A stretch of 64,000 nucleotides of DNA from Deroplatys truncata (Eukaryota > Arthropoda > Insecta > Mantodea > Mantidae), in the NCBI GenBank assembly GCA_030765065.1, contig CM060990.1, positions 4,644,001 through 4,708,000 on the forward strand, written 5' to 3'. The position numbers were made by a program, and so were the translations under genes. The notes under the pieces are model-generated. The model saw only the letters and a list, made by a program, of their open reading frames with translations. It had not been told where the DNA came from and did not search any database. Positions 28,587 to 39,269 of the stretch are shown here, one piece after another. Numbering within the stretch: position 1 is the stretch's first letter; each line of letters starts with the position of its first letter.

Positions 28587-29438
28587 CTAAGAACTATTTT
28601 GTGAGATGCGCAGTGCGAAATGGGTGTTGAGGAAATGATGAACCTCGAGGAATGTTCTAAAATTGGCGCACCGTATGTACTTGGTGAACTGCGTGAAATT
28701 CATGTCATGTAAGGGAACGTTGGAGGCATGGTTGTGAAGCATGTACTTGTGGTATGCTATGATTTGATTTTGCACGTCCGTCTCTTCCTTCTTTTTGTGA
28801 TAGATGATGTCGGTAATGATGCGCTGCAGGGTATGCAACACGTGCCATTCTTGTTGGTTGAGCGTAACGGATGCGCCTTGCGGTTCTTTGAAAACGAGCT
28901 TTAGCTTTCCGAACACAAACTTAAACACGATGGTGACGCTGTCGCTGAACTGAAATTGCTGTAGACGTCCCTGCGGGTCATTCAAGCGTTTGTGAATGAT
29001 GGGGATGGCTTCGACGAGTTTGTGCCACTGCGAGGAACTCATGACGACTGCGTTGTGCTGTCCACATTTGGCAATGGTGACGACGAGCTGGTGCGGCGGC
29101 CGGGGGGAGAATCCCACACTGACGAATTTAGTTTGTTGCGGGTTGAGGAAGTAGATATCCGCCAGAGGACCCACAACTGCACTGTGTTGGAACTGTGCTG
29201 GCGGAGCAGGGCTGTCGGGATGCTGTTGGAGGTCGAAGATGGGTAGTTTCCTTTTTTCCCCGGGTTTTGAGGTGGTCGGGGTTCGACATCCGGTTATACT
29301 GGAACACACAAAACAATAATAATAATGTGAGGGATAGAGAGAGATAAACAGGATAGAAAAAAAGCAAGCTAATACATAGGTGCGGACCTACCTGGTCGGC
29401 GTGCTGCATGGCAGCAGGACTGTATCCGCGCGCTGCAT
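28587..29438 (-). CDS. Protein with two tandem PC4-like repeats, spliced (element 2)
   Basis: Exon 1 is 29438-29392 (47 bases from ATG). The intron is 29391-29299 (93 bases, GTAGGT...TTCCAG). Exon 2 is 29298-28587; the product is 252 residues. The intron phase equals that of element 1, and the residues across the junction (a TPxS pattern) are conserved. PC4-like signatures are NAVVMSSSQWHKL and ASVTLNQQEWHVL. The conserved IYFLNPQQTKF block precedes the first, and the tail TQFTKYIRCANFRTFLE is highly conserved in both elements. A TATAAAAA box lies about 45 bases upstream of the ATG. A single-strand DNA-binding or transcription role is inferred. Confidence 0.75.
29299..29391 (-). other. Intron in the PC4-like gene (element 2)
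   Basis: GTAGGT donor, T-rich tract and TTCCAG acceptor; 93 bases; same phase as the intron at 21128-21214. Confidence 0.8.
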
Positions 29439-29480
29439 GGTACACTCTGAATGAGGCGAGCGGCACCGTGACGTTGCTTT

Positions 29481-30086
29481 TTATATGAGCAGGAGCGTCT
29501 TCTGAAAGCACGTGCAAGACGATAGATTAGCTTAGATGTGCTGAATAGTGACACACACACACACACACACACACGTACTCACCTTCAAGGGTTGACAAGT
29601 TTGCCGAGCGTCAGAGCACTTTGCGCGGCATGCGTTTTTGAACGTTTTGCGAATGACGACATCATTATGCGCGTGATTGCTGACGTGAAATTTTGAGAAG
29701 AATGTATGCTTAGGCAAGCCGGAGCAGCGGTGGGTGAGGTAGGCGATGACGTAATGACCGCACGTGGTGCTGTCGAAACCTTGCAGCCTTCTAGCGTTGG
29801 TGGACCAATGCGTCCCGCAGACCGAATTTAAGAACCGGAGAAAATGGGGTGAAAGCGGTCCTATGCCGTAACTGTCAAAATATTCTGCATGCGAGTTTTT
29901 GTCCACAAAGATGCAAACCCAGTGTTGCCCTGATTTGGTGCTGGGGTCGGTGTTAGCCACTAGCGCCAAGGGAGGCGTTGGAATGCCGTGAAGTACGGGT
30001 AGTTTATCGCAGGGGTAGACGCCTAAAAAGTGAGAGCGCGTAGAGGGACATGTCGATAGAAACCGTTGAATTTGAAAGGTGTTCAT
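29481..30086 (-). CDS. PRO: Adenain-like maturation protease, two exons (element 2)
   Basis: Exon 1 is 30086-29583 (168 codons). The intron is 29582-29502 (81 bases, GTGAGT...TTTCAG, containing a CA/TG repeat). Exon 2 is 29501-29481, ending in TAA inside a TATAAAA box. The product is 174 residues, the same length as in element 1. Catalytic His55, Asp71, Gln102 and Cys109 are all present in their usual settings (GQHWVCIF, EYFDSYG, RRLQG, TTCGHYV). It should process capsid precursors. The start overlaps the capsid stop as ATGA. Confidence 0.9.
29502..29582 (-). other. Intron in the protease gene (element 2)
   Basis: 81 bases with a consensus GTGAGT donor and TTTCAG acceptor; exon 1 has the same 504-base length as in element 1. 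Confidence 0.82.
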
Positions 30087-31369
30087 GATACCAAAATGGA
30101 TCGGTTGGCGTCGATTTCGACCGTGCGATGTATTTCCGCTAGCAGCAGAAGTATGACCGGTTCTGTCAATTTATCGGCAAAACCGATGCTTATAGAGACG
30201 GTTCCGTGGCGCTGACCCGAGATGTGAGACTCGTTAGCGCTCATGTCTGCAGTGAGATCGAAAACCATTATCGTATACCCTTGCGGGTAGGTTTCTCTGG
30301 AGATGGAGTGTCCCTGGTCCTTGAAATGAATGCCTAGGCCGTCCTGCAGGGTTTGAAAGCATTGCAAATAGTGTCCTTTTGTAAAGTCGGGTTGCAGAGG
30401 TTGGGAGGGAACGGGTTGCCCATTCACGTAGAGCTGAAAGAAGTTCATTTTAAAATGTTTCAAGTTGTACGGATTTGAGTTAAAATGGCCGGAATAGGCC
30501 TTGTCGGTGACCATGGCTACTACCACTCTCCTTGGAACTTGCCCTACGCACACGTCGCTAAACGTCATTGCCCTGGACTCCTTGGGGATGCTGAGAGCGT
30601 GAAAGCTGACGTCTTTGAGATGGTACTTTGCGTTGCCCTTTGCGAGCACGGCCTGGTGCGCGAGCTTTATGGTCGGCGAGGGCCGCACCGATTTTAAGCG
30701 CAGCGTGGCAGACACGATGTCGGCGTACCCCTTAAAGGTATCTACGTCGGAAAACAGATAAAACTGGGGAGAGGCGGGAGTGAGCTTGACGGTCATGCTA
30801 ACGTTGTTCAAAAGCAGCTTCTCCTGTCTAAAAAGAGCGTTGGACAGAGGACCGATGAGCTGCACGACGTTGCTCCCTTTGGTAAACCTCTGACGCCACT
30901 GAAAGCCCGCATTGGCGATAAAAGTGTCCATGATGCCTGCCGTGTCCTTTCTCCAGAGGGTAGATTCTAGTTTGGTGTTCATGGCATCTTCGGAGTAATT
31001 GAGAAGCGTCTCGAGGTAGGTTCTATAGGGGTAACCGGCTTGCGGCATGGAGACGATGATGTTATTGAGGGTTACCTCCATCTGTTGAAACAGGGAATTT
31101 AAGGCGTTGTTGACCAGAGTGGCGTTAGCGTCAGCGTTTAAGGCCTCTCCTTTGTCATCTACAACGCGCACCATGAGTTCGAGTACGACGTAGGTCAAGT
31201 CTAGGTAATCGTCCGCATTTCCGGAATAATGAAAGGTGATGGGGGCATTTTTCATTAAAGTGTTTTGAGGGTTTAGGTATAGGAACCGTGACTCCTCGAT
31301 GCTCATCTGAACCGGCACCTCTGTAAAGAGGTCCAGTTCGGAACTCATGTGGACGGTCGCGTCTGCCAT
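30083..31369 (-). CDS. MCP: Major capsid protein, double jelly roll (element 2)
   Basis: 428 residues, intact, and colinear with the element 1 protein without visible gaps. Diagnostic blocks: SELDLFTEVPVQ, NAPITFHYSGNADDYLD, NNALNSLFQQMEVTLN, YPYRTYLETLLNYSED, FFQLYVNGQPVPSQPLQ and FDLTADMSANESHISGQ. It forms the main shell of the predicted virion together with the penton-like protein. Overlaps on both sides (TAATG at the start, ATGA at the stop) are the same as in element 1. Confidence 0.94.
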   Translation of the reverse strand: MADATVHMSSELDLFTEVPVQMSIEESRFLYLNPQNTLMKNAPITFHYSGNADDYLDLTYVVLELMVRVVDDKGEALNADANATLVNNALNSLFQQMEVTLNNIIVSMPQAGYPYRTYLETLLNYSEDAMNTKLESTLWRKDTAGIMDTFIANAGFQWRQRFTKGSNVVQLIGPLSNALFRQEKLLLNNVSMTVKLTPASPQFYLFSDVDTFKGYADIVSATLRLKSVRPSPTIKLAHQAVLAKGNAKYHLKDVSFHALSIPKESRAMTFSDVCVGQVPRRVVVAMVTDKAYSGHFNSNPYNLKHFKMNFFQLYVNGQPVPSQPLQPDFTKGHYLQCFQTLQDGLGIHFKDQGHSISRETYPQGYTIMVFDLTADMSANESHISGQRHGTVSISIGFADKLTEPVILLLLAEIHRTVEIDANRSILVS

Positions 31370-31800
31370 TACGAAAATACGTCTTGCACCTTGCGCCTAC
31401 CGCGTTTCAGCTTGGACTGCTTGCTCTTTCCGGATTTGCTCGGTTTTATTCTCTTGAGACGCCTGGCGCCGGAACCGAGCATGGCACCGAGCTTTTCGTC
31501 GGCTTTTCGTTTTAAATTGTATCCGGACTCCTTGAGCCTCCGCTGGAGCGCTTGCTTCGGCGCTGCTCCCGCCACAGTCACATCGGACAGAACGTGAGCG
31601 CCCGCCTTTAAGGCCTCCTTTCCGACTGCTTTTGCTCCGCTCTTTAAAAACGGTAGCAACCTTCTGAAGAGTCCTCCGAGGGCTGAAAAGAGACCGCTGC
31701 CTCTTTGGTAGCGCTTGCCCCTGTAGAGAGCGAAATCGCGATGGTGGAACGCGCCGCCGGTCTGATTGAGGTAGTACAGCGTTACGGCGTGCACGTCCAT
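31369..31800 (-). CDS. Glycine-rich amphipathic basic virion protein (element 2)
   Basis: 143 residues from ATG 31800, which shares a base with the penton stop (TAATG); the open frame extends upstream only by reading into the penton gene. RYQRGSGLFSALGGLFR is followed by LLPFLKSGAKAVGKEALKAG and a Lys/Arg-rich tail. The pattern suggests a membrane-active or DNA-condensing core protein comparable with adenovirus pVI or pX. The role is inferred from charge, amphipathicity and position. Confidence 0.82.
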   Translation of the reverse strand: MDVHAVTLYYLNQTGGAFHHRDFALYRGKRYQRGSGLFSALGGLFRRLLPFLKSGAKAVGKEALKAGAHVLSDVTVAGAAPKQALQRRLKESGYNLKRKADEKLGAMLGSGARRLKRIKPSKSGKSKQSKLKRGRRKVQDVFS

Positions 31801-32822
31801 TACGCCTGTTTCGGACGAAAAGCGAGAACTACAGTAGAGGAAAATCCGTCGGCGAATGGCAAGAGATCGCCGTAACCGTTCCTTAAATCTATGCTGACCG
31901 TCTTGAAGTCTTGCTGAATCAAGGGTACCCAATTTTGGGTAAAAAACGTCTTTTCGTCGCTCATGTAAGTGTTGTTGCTTCTTTCGTATTCCACGGCCGC
32001 GCTCTCTATGACTTGGGCGAAGGTGTCGCCCACGACTTGCGGGGACACTAGATTACAGTAGACGAACATTTCGTAAGGAAACCCCATATAAGGATCTACG
32101 GGGTGTTTAGCAGCTTTTTCGAGAACGACGTTGACGTAGGGCTCGAAACCCAACATTTTTGCCATAGCGGGCGTTAAGAGCAAACTGTGGATGCGGTGTA
32201 GAGGTCCCGGAGGGTCCTCCGATTTTGAAACGTCTCGTTTGGGTCTGACGGAACGAGCCGCCGCGGGTTTCTGCTGCCCCGAAGCCCGGGGCTTCGGTTT
32301 CGGTTTCGGCTTGGGTCTCTGGTGGGGCGCATCGTTGAGAGCTTCGTATTCGCCGACCGCGTACGGTACGACCGTGCGCGCGACATTTTCCACAAACCCG
32401 TCGAACGGAATGACGGGTAGTGGTTCGGGATGGGCGACGGCGGCATTCACGCCCACCGTCTGCTTGCGCTCGTCGAAGAGGAAGAAGTTTTCCACGTGCA
32501 AGTGTTCGAGTAGAACGGCGTTGACGAGGTTCACCAAGTCTTTGGGATTGTGCACGATGCCTTGCGGCATTTGCAAACTGAATTTGGAATGCGTTGGGAG
32601 GAGCGTCATGGTGTACTTGGTGCCCGCGAGACGGGCATGGTCTGGCGAAAGGTTATAAAATTTCACCGGATATCTGACCTTTTGCAGGGCGACCTCCCAT
32701 TCTCCCTGCAGAACGATTCTCTCGGGCAAGATGTTAGAAAATCTAGCCGTGGTGTTGTCGGTAAAGTGTTCCATGGAAGCGTTGCTCACGAGAGTGATGG
32801 AGAAGGGCTTGGTCTTAATCAT
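31800..32822 (-). CDS. mCP: Penton-like minor capsid protein (element 2)
   Basis: 340 residues from ATG 32822, chosen because it overlaps the integrase stop as ATGA and matches element 1; a longer frame from 32852 reads into the integrase. Residues 1-165 carry the conserved jelly-roll-like region (TARFSNILPERIVLQGEWEV). A Pro/Lys-rich linker follows, then a conserved carboxy-terminal region (AMAKMLGFEP, VVGDTFAQVIES, IDLRNGYGDLLPFADG). It would form the five-fold vertices. Intact. Confidence 0.88.
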   Translation of the reverse strand: MIKTKPFSITLVSNASMEHFTDNTTARFSNILPERIVLQGEWEVALQKVRYPVKFYNLSPDHARLAGTKYTMTLLPTHSKFSLQMPQGIVHNPKDLVNLVNAVLLEHLHVENFFLFDERKQTVGVNAAVAHPEPLPVIPFDGFVENVARTVVPYAVGEYEALNDAPHQRPKPKPKPKPRASGQQKPAAARSVRPKRDVSKSEDPPGPLHRIHSLLLTPAMAKMLGFEPYVNVVLEKAAKHPVDPYMGFPYEMFVYCNLVSPQVVGDTFAQVIESAAVEYERSNNTYMSDEKTFFTQNWVPLIQQDFKTVSIDLRNGYGDLLPFADGFSSTVVLAFRPKQA

Positions 32823-33874
32823 GTCGAATCGACGGTCGAAGCCAGAACCCACGAGTTAAACTTTGCCGGATACCCCTTCCACTTTACCAAGACCTGCTTG
32901 CGGCGCCCTCGGCCCTTGGTCTGTAAAACGCGCTCGATCTTAAACGTCCGAGGTAGCGCGACCTTTTGTAGCTCCTGGGTGTAAAATGTGCCGTCTATGG
33001 TTTCTCCGGCCAGATCCTTCAACTTATATACCACCGGCCGACCGCGCACCACCTCGGCTATCCGAAATATTTCGTCCGTCCAATTCTGCTCGTAGCCCTT
33101 GTCGAATTTCATTTTTTCTTTAGAGATGCGCACGTGATCGCCGACGGAAAATGTGGGTTTCCCTGCGCGAGGTAGGGTCCTATTTGCATAGAGATTGCGG
33201 TACACTCGTAAAATGTTAGATTCGTTCACGTCCTTCGGAGCCATTTTTATGGACCTGTGATGCGAGCTATTGTACGACTCGAGTAAGGCCGGAAGGACAT
33301 CCAGGTATCTGTAACTGTTTTTGTGCGTGAAATACCTCCACATCTTGGTTTTTAAGGTGCGGTTGAAGCGCTCCACGACGCTGGCTTTAACGTTATTTTT
33401 GGTTGTGTAATGTTTCACGTCGTGTTTCTTCAGAAAGTCGCGAAAAGTCTTGTTGGTAAACTCTGTTCCCTTGTCCGTCTGGAGGACCCTGGGGACGCGT
33501 TGGGAGAATATGGAGCGAAACGCTTGCGCGACCTCGGTACCCAGCTTCGATTTCAGGGGTACGGCCCAAGCAAATTTGGAAAATACGTCGATAACGGTCA
33601 GAATGTACACGTAAGGTTTGTTATGTTCCCTCACGCTGTTCATGACGTTTAGATCGGCCTCCCAAAGATCGTCCATATTCGTCACGTGATAACATCTGGT
33701 GGGGAACCGCTTTCTGACCGGTTTGTGCAGAGTGTAACTGTCCCGGGTTCGAAGGAAGGACTCGATGTTCGCCTTAGACGCGCCCGTGGCCTTTCGAAGG
33801 GGCTTGACCGTGCCCAAACCGGCATAGTGTTCCGGTCTGGCATAGTATCGCCTTAGCGCCTTCCATTCCTTCAT
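32819..33874 (-). CDS. INT: Retrovirus-like integrase with chromodomain, intact (element 2)
   Basis: 351 residues. The catalytic core has Asp74 (WEADLN), Asp134 (LQTDKGTEF) and Glu168 (SVVERFNR), a DDE triad with 33 residues between the last two. The carboxy-terminal part has a DHVRISKEKMKFDKGYEQNW region typical of Polinton and Gypsy-like integrases, then a chromodomain-like end (VLVKWKGYPAKFNSWV) that may steer insertion to modified histones. It would join the terminal repeats to host DNA and give the observed CACCTT duplication. All catalytic residues are present, so it could be functional if expressed. Confidence 0.93.
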   Translation of the reverse strand: MKEWKALRRYYARPEHYAGLGTVKPLRKATGASKANIESFLRTRDSYTLHKPVRKRFPTRCYHVTNMDDLWEADLNVMNSVREHNKPYVYILTVIDVFSKFAWAVPLKSKLGTEVAQAFRSIFSQRVPRVLQTDKGTEFTNKTFRDFLKKHDVKHYTTKNNVKASVVERFNRTLKTKMWRYFTHKNSYRYLDVLPALLESYNSSHHRSIKMAPKDVNESNILRVYRNLYANRTLPRAGKPTFSVGDHVRISKEKMKFDKGYEQNWTDEIFRIAEVVRGRPVVYKLKDLAGETIDGTFYTQELQKVALPRTFKIERVLQTKGRGRRKQVLVKWKGYPAKFNSWVLASTVDST

Positions 33875-33877
33875 GCT

Positions 33878-34288
33878 TTACTTGTACAGGGGCTGCCACA
33901 CGCGCTTGCGAAAATGGTACGACGCGGAAGGCGATTTCGATTTCTTTTTCGGAGTGGCAGGGTTCGCCCTCTTCTTTTTGCGAGGCGAGAGGAGGTTGAC
34001 CTTTATGGTTCGGGGTTCGACCTCCTGCTTCACCGGCACGCGCTGGTGCACGTCTTCGTAATCGTCGTCGTCGTCGTCGCCGAGGAAGGGCTTTCTGACT
34101 TGTGCCACGAGATCGAGGTAGTTGTCCAATTTATGTTTTACGAGCCGCCACTTTTCGTCGGCAGAGAGTTTTGCGCTTTGCAGGTTCCGAATTTCTTTAG
34201 CCAATCTGGATATGGTGCGGTCTACAGCGTGAAGCTTGTCGACGGTCTTCGGTTGCGGTGCAACCAGGATCTGCCTGCCGTACTTCAT
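33878..34288 (-). CDS. Basic protein with acidic centre, conserved, unknown function (element 2)
   Basis: 136 residues. The amino-terminal half is conserved with element 1 (QILVAPQPKTVDKLH, SADEKWRLVKHKLDNYLDLV). The centre has a DDDDDDYED run encoded by GAC repeats, and the tail is Lys/Pro/Ser-rich, ending WQPLYK. It sits between the first small basic gene (ATGA overlap) and the integrase (three-base gap). Probably a DNA- or core-associated protein; no known family. Confidence 0.77.
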   Translation of the reverse strand: MKYGRQILVAPQPKTVDKLHAVDRTISRLAKEIRNLQSAKLSADEKWRLVKHKLDNYLDLVAQVRKPFLGDDDDDDYEDVHQRVPVKQEVEPRTIKVNLLSPRKKKRANPATPKKKSKSPSASYHFRKRVWQPLYK

Positions 34289-34656
34289 CCTGTTAATTTC
34301 GACACTAGCGCGCCGCCGAGCGAAGCCAGGACGGGTAGGAGGAATGCCGGCAAAAAACCTCCTTTTTGAACCAAGATGCTCTTCTTCTTCTTCAGAGGAA
34401 CCCGTTTATCCGTCAACTTCCTCCAAGAAGCCTTGTGCTTCTTTAGGCTAGCCAAGCACTTTGCGGGAAGTTGCACGTGACCTCTGCACACGTTGAGCAT
34501 GCATTCGCTAATGGCCTTGATCAGATCGCCGTCGGCATTTTTTAACAACTTTTTGCGCAGAGGGGCCTTCGCCTTAGCCAGAGCCGCCAAATTACCGTGC
34601 TGTCTCGCTATGCGAGGACTGGTCAGCGTCGCGAGCCTTGACCTACCTCTAGCCAT
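34285..34656 (-). CDS. Small basic protein with hydrophobic glycine-rich C-terminus (element 2)
   Basis: 123 residues, the same length as in element 1. A Lys/Arg-rich body with conserved CMLNVCRGHVQLPAKCL, then QKGGFLPAFLLPVLASLGG at the end. The hydrophobic end could insert into membranes or bind the capsid interior. First gene of the overlapping block, preceded by the conserved CGTCATTA word 10 bases before its ATG. Confidence 0.82.
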   Translation of the reverse strand: MARGRSRLATLTSPRIARQHGNLAALAKAKAPLRKKLLKNADGDLIKAISECMLNVCRGHVQLPAKCLASLKKHKASWRKLTDKRVPLKKKKSILVQKGGFLPAFLLPVLASLGGALVSKLTG

Positions 34657-34704
34657 GCTTGCGCGATAATGACGTTCGCTCCAAAAGCGATACTTTTTAT
34701 TTAG
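34657..34704 (-). promoter_or_regulatory. Candidate promoter of the capsid gene block (element 2)
   Basis: CGTCATTA at 34667-34674 (minus) with a TAAATAAAAAG box at about 34691-34704. The word and its distance to the ATG equal those at 15738-15745 in element 1. Confidence 0.45.
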
Positions 34705-34779
34705 ACTCGACGGCCTCAGTCGGGCAAGGCCCTGCCGGGATGATATGGAACGATACGAACCCGAGTCCTCTCGGCGGTC

Positions 34780-35412
34780 TCAGTTGGGTACGAAATAAGA
34801 GAGGTTTTCCCCCGGCAGCACGCCGGTTCGATACCTGTATCGGGCGGGCGTGTACTGGGTGCAGTCCAACACGAGATACCCGTGAGGGCGTTCGGCGGCC
34901 TTCTCGAAGGCCTCCAAGAGAAACCTAGAGTTCCTGGGTTCGATCTGCTGGCACAGTCTCTCGATCTGCATCTTGTCCCGGTTGTTCTTGAAGACCACGA
35001 CGTAGTTCGCATTCAGAGAGATGTTGCGATATTTCTGACCCTGCGGAAACACGTTCTGCAGGATGTAGACGATGCCGAAGCGCTTATGATGGGAGTCTCT
35101 GGTGAAAAAATTGGACACGTCCTTCCCGCCACCCTCCAGCATCAGATCGTCGAGGACGACGAGGTCGTTCTCGCCCACCGAAGCAAGTTCGGGTATGCCC
35201 GCGTGGGTCTCGCAACGCAGAGCCGAGGGTTCGAGTCTCGGCGAATACTCCGGAGGGTGGCACCACAGCACCCTGCTGGGGCGCACGTCGAACATCCGGT
35301 GCGCGTGGCGCAACAGGTTTTTCACGAAGGTCGACTTGCCGCAGCGCGACGGCCCCGCCACGAGCATCGTGCTGGGAAACTCGAATCGCCGCAGGTCTCG
35401 GGGACCGGGCAT
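34780..35412 (-). CDS. FtsK/HerA-type DNA packaging ATPase (element 2)
   Basis: 210 residues. Walker A is GPSRCGKST at residues 20-28 and Walker B is LVVLDD at 84-89. Then come TRDSHHKRFGIVYILQNVF, with a probable sensor asparagine region (NANYVVVFKNN), and the IERLCQQI helix. It would drive DNA translocation into the procapsid. It starts 56 bases after the polymerase stop. Intact. Confidence 0.93.
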   Translation of the reverse strand: MPGPRDLRRFEFPSTMLVAGPSRCGKSTFVKNLLRHAHRMFDVRPSRVLWCHPPEYSPRLEPSALRCETHAGIPELASVGENDLVVLDDLMLEGGGKDVSNFFTRDSHHKRFGIVYILQNVFPQGQKYRNISLNANYVVVFKNNRDKMQIERLCQQIEPRNSRFLLEAFEKAAERPHGYLVLDCTQYTPARYRYRTGVLPGENLSYFVPN

Positions 35413-35468
35413 CGTCTCCTCAGGGCGCCCGGTTCGAAATGACTTTGGCGCGGCTGCGGACGTCTCAT

Positions 35469-38400
35469 TTATGCGTTCCTCTTGAACCCGTAGGGATAGG
35501 AATCGTGATCGCCGGCGAGCACGCGCTTGTTGACCACCATCCTAAACGTCTTCGAGCTGGGTTCGGTGACGACCGTCCAAGACGGTTTCCGCGAGATCTG
35601 CGTGCCCGCCAGCTTCACCGCGCGGTCGTTGTCCCTCAGCACCGTGTCGCGAATCACCTCCGCGTTCACCAGCTCCAGGTTGCCCGAATTGAGCGTGATC
35701 CCCTTCACCTTGCACACCGAGAAGGTCTTGCCCGTTTCGGGGCAAACGATCTCCATGCAGTAGCTCTTGGGCCCCGTGGAGGCGAACCGGGCGATGTAAG
35801 AGCCCCGCCCGTACTTCTCCAGCTCGTCCGTCATGTCCCCCAGGAGGCGTCCGACGGACGGCGTCCAGTCGCCCGGAGCGGCGGCGACGACGACGGAATC
35901 GGTGTCGAAGTAGCAGACGCGTTCTCCCAGCCTCTTCAGGTAGGAGTAGAGCACCAGGCGCGCGTGAGCCGTGGTGTAGGCCGCCAGGACGGCGTTGGCG
36001 GCGGGGTTGACCTTGCGGCACTCCTCGCGGTACCTCCACACCACGTACATGATCCGGTCGGTGACGGGCACGTAGGTCTGCACTTCCACGCCCGGGTCGT
36101 TGAGCAGCTCCAGGAGTCGGTCGTACCGGTCCACCAGCTCGCACGTGGGGAGGTTTTCCCTCTGCCCGAGTTTGCCCCAGAAGCTGTTGAGCATCAGCTT
36201 GGCCAGCTCCCGCCTGCCGGGGTTGGTGGCGACGGCCTGGGGATCCAGGGCGACGCCTTCGTGCTCGAAGAATTGCTCCACGTACTGGTGCTTTGCGGCA
36301 GGGTCGTCGCAATCCGAGGGCCAGCCGGAGGCTTCGGTCTTGATCTTCAAGAACTGATTCACGTAGTCCTCGAAGAGACCCTTGGCTCCGGTGGTCGGTT
36401 CGTGCCGCACCACGTCGTACTCCCAGATCTCGTGGACCCGCAGCAGGCGGTACCCCTCCTCCAGGGCGACCTTCATCTCGTCGATCACCCAGGTACCCGA
36501 CAACGCCCTCTCGCGCTCTCCGTGGTGGCACTCGTCTTGGTTCTCCGCCTCCGCACAAGCGCGGCATAGCGGGAACATGAGCTTGCCGCCGATGCGCGCC
36601 GGTAACACCGGGTGGTACAGGTGTTGCGGCGGTAGAACCTCGCACTTCACCAACCCGCCCCCCACGTCTTCCAAGCGCGGGAATCGATCCACGTGGATCT
36701 TGGGGTGGCCCACGGGGTAGGGCTTCGTCTTGTTCACGTACGGGTACAGGCTGCATACGTCGTAGTAGTAGATCTTGCTATCCCCCTTCGCCTCGCAGTA
36801 CGTCTTGGTGCAGTTGGTGCGACCTCCGTAGAAGGCGTCTCTGGGGTTCAGGGGTTCGGGTACCGGAAAGTCCCTTGCGTGGCGCGCCAGGTCCTGGTTG
36901 GCCTTCATCGCGGCGTTAAACTCGCACTCCCACATTTCCACCACGGCGTAGCCGGCGGCCTTGATCTTGGCCGTGACCTTCTCGGTGCTCTCTAACCTGG
37001 AGGTCATGGTTTCGTGTCCCGAGTTGTATATCGCCGCATGGCGATTGTGAAAGCACCGCCTGCAGCCGTGGTAAAAGCACCCGTGGAAAAAGTACGCGGT
37101 TTTTTCGGCCTCTCTGTACCCGTCCACCTTGTGCCCCACGATTTAAACTTCGCGTCCTCGCATGGCGTGCTGGATGACGATGCGGTTTTGCATCTCTAGC
37201 CAAGTTAGCCATATGCATGCGGCGCGAGACTGCCGGTCCGCTAGTCGATACCCGCCCGCTGGCAAGAGGGCAATTTTTTTAAGCGGCATGAAGCGCTTTC
37301 TATACACGCACATGCACGCCTGCGCAATGGTGACGCATTCTCTGAACGGGTCTATTCCGTTCTCGTCCAAGAATTCCCTTCTGAATTTGGAAACTCCCTG
37401 ACTGAGTAGAAATACGTCCATCTTGCAATACGCCACCATTTCCGCCCTCATGTCGAAGACGTACCCGGAGGACGCCTTTTCTTCGTGCCACTGCTCGAAG
37501 GCTTTCCGACCCTCCGCCGACATGCCCTCCGGGCAGTAATGCCTTTTGTCGGGAATCGAACCCACGTACCGCTCGTTTTCCTTCGTGTTAAACAGGTACG
37601 GGAAATAACCTTTGCATTCCTTCAATCCGAAGGTCTTGGAAAAGCGGGAGAGTGGCATGGGTATGAAGTTGAGCGAGTCTAGAAATGTGACGTCACCGTA
37701 CCTCATCCTGTAGATCTTGCTGCCGTTCATGATGAGCTCCGGCACCCAGTCTAAGTGCGCCACCATGTACTTTAATAGAAACTGCCCGTCGTAAGCTCTG
37801 AGGTTATGCGCCACGACGTAGACGTCCCAGGCTTCGAACCTCGCCTGCGCGATGTGCTCGAAAAGCTGCTTCACGGGCTCGTCCATAAACACCCATTCTT
37901 TGCAACCGCATTCGGTACAGTATGCCGTCTTGTGGCGTTGGTCGATGCACAGCGAACAGGCTTGGTACAACACGCACAAGTTAGGTACATGCTGGTATGT
38001 GTCCTTTTTGCCGGTATATGGAATGTTTTGCGTGCATTCAAAGTCGATAAACATAAACACGTACCGGTTTCTTTTGTTCTTTGTAGCATACGGCTGCATA
38101 TAGCACATGTGGCTAGAATTCACGTGTGCCTTGCAATGATTGCAGTACTTTTCCCCGCACTGGTGCGCGGTTTTTCTGTGCCTCGCATTCACGAGCTTAT
38201 TGCAAGACGTGCACACCTTTTCTACATCGCACACCGACAGCGCCTTTGGGTAAAAAACGCCTTTCTTTGCGTGGTTTGCAAAGCATGTCGGTCCCTTAAA
38301 ATCTCTGTTGCACTCGGCGCAGCGTATGTAGGCGTCAAATCGCGCATCGCACTGCTGATGGCATTTAGCACACCTGGCGTCGCACCTATGAAATTCTTTT

Positions 38401-39251
38401 TTGTGTGCCGAGGGATGATGACACCGGCGGCAATACCATTTGCATTTAAAGCACTTGTGAAGGTTCACGATAGCATTAAAGTGCCCGGCGTGGAGCATGA
38501 CGTCGATGTATTTATCGCATTTCTTATCCGACGCGTACAGCACGTGCTTCCCCGTATGATCGCCAAACACCGTCACAGCGTAGCCCTTTAACGCTGCGTC
38601 GAAGCGTCTCACGTCGTCTATCGTGCACCTGTCGTGACCTTGACCGATGCTCGCGCACAAGGCTACGGCCTTCGATTTTTGTAGATACTCGGAACGCGTC
38701 ATCGTTCTATAATTGACGTCGCGATCCACTTTGGCTTTAACTACAACAATGGCTCTTGCTAAACACAAGTTGTCTTTGTTGGCTATTTCGACAATGCCTT
38801 TATTGTCCCTACAGGCATCGCAAGGTTGGTGGCACGAACCCGAGACCTCCTTGGTCCACACAAACGTGACGTGAAGAGGCCCGCTTAGCAAGAATTGTTG
38901 GTTACTTTGCATTACTTTTTCGATGCTTCCAACAATGACATCCGCATTCAATTGCTCTATGCGCCTCACGCTCATGTTGAAGGCTTTGGACGTCTCCTTT
39001 TCGTCTGTTATGGATATGCCTAAATATCCGGGTTCGTTTTCTAACAGGTTCTCTTTCGCAAAGTTTAGAATATCGTTAAACAAATGCGATACCCATTGCT
39101 CCGGGTTAACATCTCTGGGGACCGGGTTTAACGTAATTTGAGACTCTGTAAAGCCGGAAAAAAGCTTTGGCAACCTCCTCTGCTTGTGTCCTATAATTTC
39201 GAACGTAGGCTGCAAGGTGTCATCGCGACTTCCTCCGGGTTGTTGGTCCAT
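35469..39251 (-). pseudogene. pPolB: Protein-primed DNA polymerase B with a single nonsense codon (element 2)
   Basis: One continuous frame of about 1,260 codons interrupted only by TAA at 37145-37143. The probable start is ATG 39251, which aligns with the element 1 start; another ATG lies at 39269. Order along the chain: zinc-binding Cys/His segments (about 38050-38480), exonuclease block MFIDFECTQ, YDGQFLLKYMV, FFHGCFYHGC just after the stop codon, palm DVCSLYPYVNK, KLMLNSFWGK and catalytic CYFDTDSV. The corresponding codon in element 1 is Lys. If translated separately, the pieces would split exonuclease from polymerase. Whether this is a dead gene, a recent mutation, a sequencing error or a readthrough site cannot be told from the sequence alone. 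Confidence 0.92.
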
Positions 39252-39269
39252 CTTATCGTCCGAATGCAC